NCBI GenBank assembly: GCA_903866425.1
Contig: CAIPNN010000123.1
Coordinates: 1-9,830, forward strand
DNA from: an uncultured Actinomycetes bacterium
GTDB lineage: Bacteria > Actinomycetota > Thermoleophilia > Miltoncostaeales > Miltoncostaeaceae
Reading direction: 5' to 3'
Length of the DNA stretch: 9,830 nt
Shown piece after piece: positions 7,082 to 9,830 of this stretch (its first letter is position 1; every line of letters begins with the position of its first letter). The notes beneath the pieces are model-generated. The model had not been told where the DNA came from, made no database searches, and saw only the letters and a list, made by a program, of their open reading frames with translations. Position numbers and translations under genes: made by a program.

Positions 7082-7852
7082 CTACGCGGCGTCCGGGGAG
7101 GCCGTGCGGGCTGCCCGAATGCGCTCGCGCACGCCGTCTCGGCAGTCGGCCTCATCACTCTTGGCCGGTGGGTCCTCGCCCGCACGCAGCGCCGCGATCT
7201 CGGCCTCGAGTTCCTCAACGCGCTGAATAAGGCAGTCGAGCGCCTCGGCCACCGGGTCGGGCAACCGGGTGTGGTCGAGGTCTGGGTGGTGCAGCTTCTC
7301 GGGGTCGACGCGCTCGCCGTCGATGGCCACCGGCTTGCCGGGGTTGCCCACGACGGTGGAGTTCGCGGGGACGTCCTTCACCACGATGGAGCCGGCGCCG
7401 ATCTTCGCGCCCTCGCCGACCTCAAGGGGCCCGAGCACCGATGCACCTGCGCCAACGGTGACACCGTCGCGCACCGTGGGGTGGCGCTTCCCCCCATGCT
7501 TGCCGGTGCCCCCCAGAGTGACCCCCTGGTAGATCGTGACGTCCTCGCCGATCTCGGTGGTCTCGCCGATGACCACACCCATGCCGTGGTCGATGAAGAA
7601 GCCCGGCCCGATGGTTGCCCCCGGGTGGATCTCGATGCCGGTGATGAAACGTGACACCTGGCTGACCACGCGCGCGGGCAGACGCCAATTGCGGGTGTGC
7701 AGACCGTGCGCCGCCCTGTGCATCCAGACGGCGTGCAGGCCGGGGTACGTGAGAATCATCTCGGCGTCCGAGCGCGCTGCGGGATCGCGCTCGCGCGCGG
7801 TGTCGAGGTCGCGCCTGAGTGCGGACGTGAGGCGTGTCAACGGGCTGGCCAT
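7082..7852 (-). CDS. cysE: serine O-acetyltransferase
   Basis: CysE acetylates serine with acetyl-CoA to O-acetylserine, the substrate of CysK. The 256-residue product has the N-terminal helical segment with RDPAARSDAEMILTYPGLHA (22-41), then the left-handed beta-helix of hexapeptide repeats beginning IHPGATIGPGFFIDHG (75-90; D88-H89 are the catalytic pair), VVIGETTEIGEDVTIYQGV and the acetyl-CoA/serine loop GGTGKHGGKRHP (114-125). After the GNPGKPV end of the beta-helix it has an unusual tail of about 75 residues: LPDPVAEALDCL, a short coiled-coil-like RVEELEAEIAALRAG, and a charged end finishing ASPDAA rather than the terminal Ile used to dock on CysK. The ATG at 7852 lies six bases after TATACT. 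The frame runs open upstream across the divergent gene and is rejected there. Confidence 0.96.
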   Translation of the reverse strand: MASPLTRLTSALRRDLDTARERDPAARSDAEMILTYPGLHAVWMHRAAHGLHTRNWRLPARVVSQVSRFITGIEIHPGATIGPGFFIDHGMGVVIGETTEIGEDVTIYQGVTLGGTGKHGGKRHPTVRDGVTVGAGASVLGPLEVGEGAKIGAGSIVVKDVPANSTVVGNPGKPVAIDGERVDPEKLHHPDLDHTRLPDPVAEALDCLIQRVEELEAEIAALRAGEDPPAKSDEADCRDGVRERIRAARTASPDAA

Positions 7853-7858
7853 GGCGCG

Positions 7859-7864
7859 AGTATA
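7859..7864 (-). promoter_or_regulatory. -10 box of cysE (leaderless)
   Basis: TATACT on the minus strand is one base from the TATAAT consensus and lies exactly six bases before the cysE ATG, the clearest leaderless arrangement in the window. It shares four bases with the oppositely directed -10 box of the NIL-domain gene. Confidence 0.6.
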
Positions 7865-7866
7865 TT
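7861..7866 (+). promoter_or_regulatory. possible -10 box of the NIL-domain gene
   Basis: TATATT on the plus strand is one base from TATAAT. With a normal six-base spacing, transcription would begin near 7873, giving a leader of about 20 bases before the ATG at 7893. It overlaps the cysE -10 box on the other strand. Confidence 0.5.
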
Positions 7867-7872
7867 CCTGCC

Positions 7873-7886
7873 CCTGCCCCGGCAGG
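7873..7886. repeat. perfect inverted repeat in the leader of the NIL-domain gene
   Basis: CCTGCC and GGCAGG are exact complements separated by CC. The repeat begins at the predicted transcription start and ends six bases before the ATG, covering the only AGG that could act as a weak Shine-Dalgarno. It could be a 5' hairpin or a small operator for the divergent cysE/NIL promoter pair; the sequence cannot tell which. Confidence 0.45.
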
Positions 7887-7892
7887 TTTCCT

Positions 7893-8129
7893 ATGGCAAG
7901 CATCCGCGTCCGACTCACATTTCCCGAGACCCTCGTCCGCGAGCCGGTCGTGCATCGGCTTTCCACGGAGCACGACGTTGTGTGCAACATCCGGCGCGCC
8001 GACGTACGCGAGCGCACCGGCTGGGTGATTCTCGAGATCAGCGGCACGCAGGACGCCGTGTCCGACGCCCGGGAGTGGCTTGAGGACACCGGCGTGCGGG
8101 TGGACGACCTGGAGCCGTACCTTCTCTAG
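7893..8129 (+). CDS. stand-alone NIL domain protein
   Basis: This 78-residue protein consists almost entirely of a NIL domain (PF09383), a small ferredoxin-like alpha/beta fold. It starts MASIRVRLTFPETLVREPVV, matches the family pattern rLtFp..l..epvi..l....v..ni..a....tG...le.sG (about 5-51) and ends with the EWLEDTGVRVDDL helix-strand unit. NIL domains occur at the C-terminus of the methionine importer ATPase MetN, where they bind methionine, and in proteins linked to sulfur amino-acid metabolism. Here it has no ATPase, ferredoxin or other partner domain, and it lies between cysE (divergent) and cysK. A sensor or carrier role in sulfur metabolism is an inference; no catalytic motif is present. 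The ATG is supported by the family N-terminus. Confidence 0.88.
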   Translation: MASIRVRLTFPETLVREPVVHRLSTEHDVVCNIRRADVRERTGWVILEISGTQDAVSDAREWLEDTGVRVDDLEPYLL

Positions 8130-8157
8130 CGTCGAAGCAGGCGGGGCGTCCTGCCAG

Positions 8158-8799
8158 GTGGGGCCCTCCCCCACAGCGCGCGCCGCGCGCCTGGAGAACG
8201 TGCGCGCACGCGATGCCGCACAGGTTGAGGCGCTCCTCAGCGCGCTGCCTGTTGAAATGCCCTGGGATGTGGCGCTTGAGCCCGGCGATCCCCTGGGCGC
8301 CCTGTTGAGCGACGCGGGTTTCACGCAGTACGCAACCACCGTGCGCGCGAGCCGGGCCATCGACGGGCTGCGCGAGAGCGAAGGCTCGGAAGGCGTGCGC
8401 CTGCTCACGTACACCAACGAGATGGCGCAGCGCTACGAAGACGCCGAGTGGGAGGCCCTCGACGGCCTCGCCACCTTCAAGGCGATGGGCCGACCCACCG
8501 GATACGCCCAGGGCGCCGGCTACGGCGACTTCACCGTGGCGCTCCGCGGTGACCGCATCATCGGGTTCTGCTTCACCCAGGTGCCCGAAGGCATCATCTG
8601 GTGGATGGGCGTGGTTCCCGACGAGCGCCGCAAGGGCGTGGGCACCATGCTGATCGCCTCGGCGGCCCGGGCTGTGCGCACGGCGGGCGGCACCCACCTC
8701 ATCGCCGAGCCCGAGGCCACGGACGACGCCCGTGCTTTTCTGCGCGGCCTGGCGTTCCGCGAGCACGGAACCCGGGACCTGCTGATCAAGAAGGCCTGA
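8158..8799 (+). CDS. GNAT family N-acetyltransferase
   Basis: This 213-residue protein (with the chosen start) would transfer an acyl group from acyl-CoA to an unknown amine. The C-terminal half is the GNAT fold: strand pair DFTVALRGDRIIGFCF (124-139), strand WWMGVVPDERRKGVGTMLI (148-166) holding the R-x-x-G-x-G/A acetyl-CoA motif as RRKGVG (157-162), and the closing strands near LAFREHGTRDLLI (198-210). The N-terminal 80 residues look like a divergent, shortened repeat of the fold lacking the CoA motif. The start is uncertain: GTG 8158 has only a weak GGCGGGG upstream; GTG 8200 (VRARDAAQVEALL) and TTG 8080 (inside the NIL gene) are alternatives. It lies 28 bases after the NIL gene and is probably co-transcribed. 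The substrate cannot be predicted. Confidence 0.85.
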   Translation: MGPSPTARAARLENVRARDAAQVEALLSALPVEMPWDVALEPGDPLGALLSDAGFTQYATTVRASRAIDGLRESEGSEGVRLLTYTNEMAQRYEDAEWEALDGLATFKAMGRPTGYAQGAGYGDFTVALRGDRIIGFCFTQVPEGIIWWMGVVPDERRKGVGTMLIASAARAVRTAGGTHLIAEPEATDDARAFLRGLAFREHGTRDLLIKKA

Positions 8800-8804
8800 C
8801 GGGC

Positions 8805-8823
8805 CGGAGGCCCTAGGCCTCCG
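8805..8823. terminator. perfect hairpin between GNAT gene and cysK, containing the cysK stop
   Basis: CGGAGGCC and GGCCTCCG are exact complements separated by CTA, giving an eight-pair GC-rich stem with a three-base loop. The loop is the cysK stop codon (TAG on the minus strand). There is no U-tract. Being symmetrical, it could end transcripts from both convergent genes, or act as an mRNA 3'-end structure; the 3-base loop is tight. Confidence 0.5.
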
Positions 8824-9742
8824 TGAACAGCGCCGTGCTGAGGTATCGCTCGCCGGTGTCGCAGATGATGGTGACGATGACCTTGCCGGCGTTCTCGGGG
8901 CGGCTGGCCAGTTCGCGGGCGGCCCAGGCGTTGGCGCCGGCAGAGATACCCGTCAGCACACCTTCGTCGCTCGCGAGTCGGCGGGCCGTCGCAAAGGCGT
9001 CCTCGGCGCTCACCTGGATGATCTCGTCGTACACGGCGGTGTCGAGCACGCCGGGCACGAACCCTGCGCCGATGCCCTGAATGCGGTGCGGGGCAGGATC
9101 GCCACCCGACAGCACCGGAGAGTCGACCGGCTCGACGGCCACGATCTGCACACCGGGCTTGCGTTGCTTCAGCACGTGCCCCACGCCGGTGATGCTGCCG
9201 CCCGTGCCGACGCCGGCCACGAAGATGTCCACGTCGCCATCGGTGTCGGTCCAGATCTCCTCGGCCGTGGTGCGCTCGTGCACGTCAGGGTTCGCCGGGT
9301 TCTCGAACTGCTGCGGGATGAATGCATCCTCGGTCTCCGCCGCGATCTCCTGCGCACGGGAGATGGCCCCACGCATGCCCTCGGTGGCGGGCGTGAGCAC
9401 CAGTTCTGCCCCGTACGCCTTGAGCAGCGCACGACGCTCCATGCTCATGCTCTCGGGCATCGTGAGAATGCACTTGTAGCCGCGGGCGGCGCATACGAAG
9501 GCCAGGGCAATACCCGTGTTGCCCGACGTGGGCTCCACGATGACGCTCACACCCGGGGTGACGGTGCCGTCGCGCTCGGCGGCCTCCAACATTGCCAACC
9601 CGATGCGGTCCTTCACGCTGCCCGCGGGGTTGGCGGACTCAAGCTTGCCCAGAATGGTGGCGCCCGTCCCCTCGGCGAGGCGGTTCAGTCGCACCAGAGG
9701 CGTACCGCCAATGAGGTCGGTCATGGAGTCAATGATCGGCAT
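8813..9742 (-). CDS. cysK: cysteine synthase A (O-acetylserine sulfhydrylase)
   Basis: CysK is a PLP enzyme that makes cysteine from O-acetylserine and sulfide, using the product of CysE. The 309-residue protein has K44 as the PLP Schiff-base lysine (NPAGSVKDRIG), the substrate loop TSGNTG (72-77), the phosphate-binding GVGTGGS (177-183), the HRIQGIG active-site segment (220-226), GISAGA (265-270), and CDTGERYLST (294-303), which together point to the CysK/CysM family of normal length. HRIQGIGAGFVP favours CysK over CysM. ATG 9742 gives the standard MPIIDSMTDLIGGTPLVRL start and lies exactly six bases after TAGCCT. It converges on the GNAT gene with a 13-base gap. Confidence 0.96.
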   Translation of the reverse strand: MPIIDSMTDLIGGTPLVRLNRLAEGTGATILGKLESANPAGSVKDRIGLAMLEAAERDGTVTPGVSVIVEPTSGNTGIALAFVCAARGYKCILTMPESMSMERRALLKAYGAELVLTPATEGMRGAISRAQEIAAETEDAFIPQQFENPANPDVHERTTAEEIWTDTDGDVDIFVAGVGTGGSITGVGHVLKQRKPGVQIVAVEPVDSPVLSGGDPAPHRIQGIGAGFVPGVLDTAVYDEIIQVSAEDAFATARRLASDEGVLTGISAGANAWAARELASRPENAGKVIVTIICDTGERYLSTALFTEA

Positions 9743-9830
9743 TCGCAGAGGCTACCAGCGCGTATCCCGACAAATGGAACGGGGATGTTGGTGTTCCGCT
9801 TCGCAGGTCGTCCGGTCATGTGCGCCACAA
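9743..9830. other. upstream region of cysK, no gene called
   Basis: This 88-base end segment holds the putative cysK -10 box and a loose inverted repeat, GGAAC (9776-9780) and GTTCC (9793-9797), separated by 12 bases. Short plus-strand frames from 9775 and 9785 run off the edge but have no ribosome-binding site or recognisable protein, so nothing is called. A divergent gene may start beyond the window. Confidence 0.4.
9749..9754 (-). promoter_or_regulatory. possible -10 box of cysK (leaderless)
   Basis: TAGCCT on the minus strand fits TANNNT and is followed by six bases (CTGCGA) and the cysK ATG. No clear -35 element is seen at normal spacing. Confidence 0.45.

Noticed and set aside
7030..7218. 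N-terminal extension of PcrA by about 63 residues
   Set aside because: The extension is Arg/Pro-rich, overlaps the end of cysE, and is absent from the family; the conserved helicase Q-motif begins a few residues after GTG 7029.
5002..7230. A 742-codon open frame on the plus strand, antisense to pcrA
   Set aside because: Shadow of pcrA in GC-rich DNA: the protein is rich in His, Arg and Gly with no domain or motif, while the minus strand encodes a complete helicase with every motif in order.
7853..8089. N-terminal extension of CysE across the divergent region
   Set aside because: It would run antisense through the NIL-domain gene and the shared promoter, and the family N-terminus fits ATG 7852.
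8137..8174. Two small GC hairpins (GCAGG/CCTGC and GTGGGG/CCCCAC) between the NIL and GNAT genes
   Set aside because: Short stems of five and six pairs in a GC-rich stretch. The second covers the chosen GTG 8158 and adds doubt about the GNAT start, but it is not strong enough to call as an attenuator.
9775..9830. A possible plus-strand gene starting at the right edge
   Set aside because: Too short to judge, no ribosome-binding site, and no recognisable protein start.
1..9830. CRISPR arrays, tRNA or rRNA genes, insertion sequences, attachment sites, defence or toxin-antitoxin genes
   Set aside because: I looked for direct repeats, cloverleaf-like segments, transposase or integrase motifs and small paired genes and saw none; the window is filled by housekeeping genes.

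Overview
This is an ordinary, gene-dense chromosomal window of very high G+C content from a bacterium that looks actinobacterial. The evidence is strong G/C preference at third codon positions, GTG starts, a GatCAB amidotransferase operon, an F420-type NADP oxidoreductase, a minimal zincin metallopeptidase of the kind common in Actinobacteria, and repeated leaderless-type promoters. A deep-branching lineage (for example Thermoleophilia or Acidimicrobiia) is possible, but the sequence alone does not settle it. I see no mobile element, CRISPR array, tRNA, rRNA or phage gene.

Layout, left to right. (1) Positions 1-1931, minus strand: a gatC-gatA-gatB operon for tRNA-dependent glutamine synthesis, whose genes overlap by one base (TGATG); gatB runs off the left edge. 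(2) Positions 1983-3281, plus strand: thiL (thiamine-monophosphate kinase), then a small zinc metallopeptidase whose putative -10 box overlaps the thiL stop codon. (3) Positions 3336-7029, minus strand: an operon pcrA-folD-npdG with two 4-bp stop/start overlaps (UvrD/PcrA helicase, FolD, and F420:NADPH oxidoreductase). It converges on the metallopeptidase through a short gap holding a GC-rich hairpin. (4) Positions 7082-9742: a cysteine/sulfur neighbourhood. cysE (minus) is divergent from a stand-alone NIL-domain gene and a GNAT acetyltransferase gene (plus), and cysK (minus) converges on the GNAT gene through a hairpin that contains the cysK stop codon. Positions 9743-9830 are upstream of cysK and carry nothing I can call.

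How the genes work together: CysE makes O-acetylserine and CysK turns it into cysteine. The NIL protein between them belongs to a family linked to sulfur amino-acid metabolism. FolD and NpdG both act on NADP(H), so their translational coupling suggests linked folate and F420 redox supply. The other genes are housekeeping.

The most notable signal is regulatory rather than a new gene system. Five of the seven genes that begin a transcription unit carry a TANNNT box exactly six bases before the start codon, as expected for leaderless transcripts. In the cysE/NIL gap, two good -10 boxes on opposite strands overlap. I found no evidence of a previously undescribed multi-gene system.
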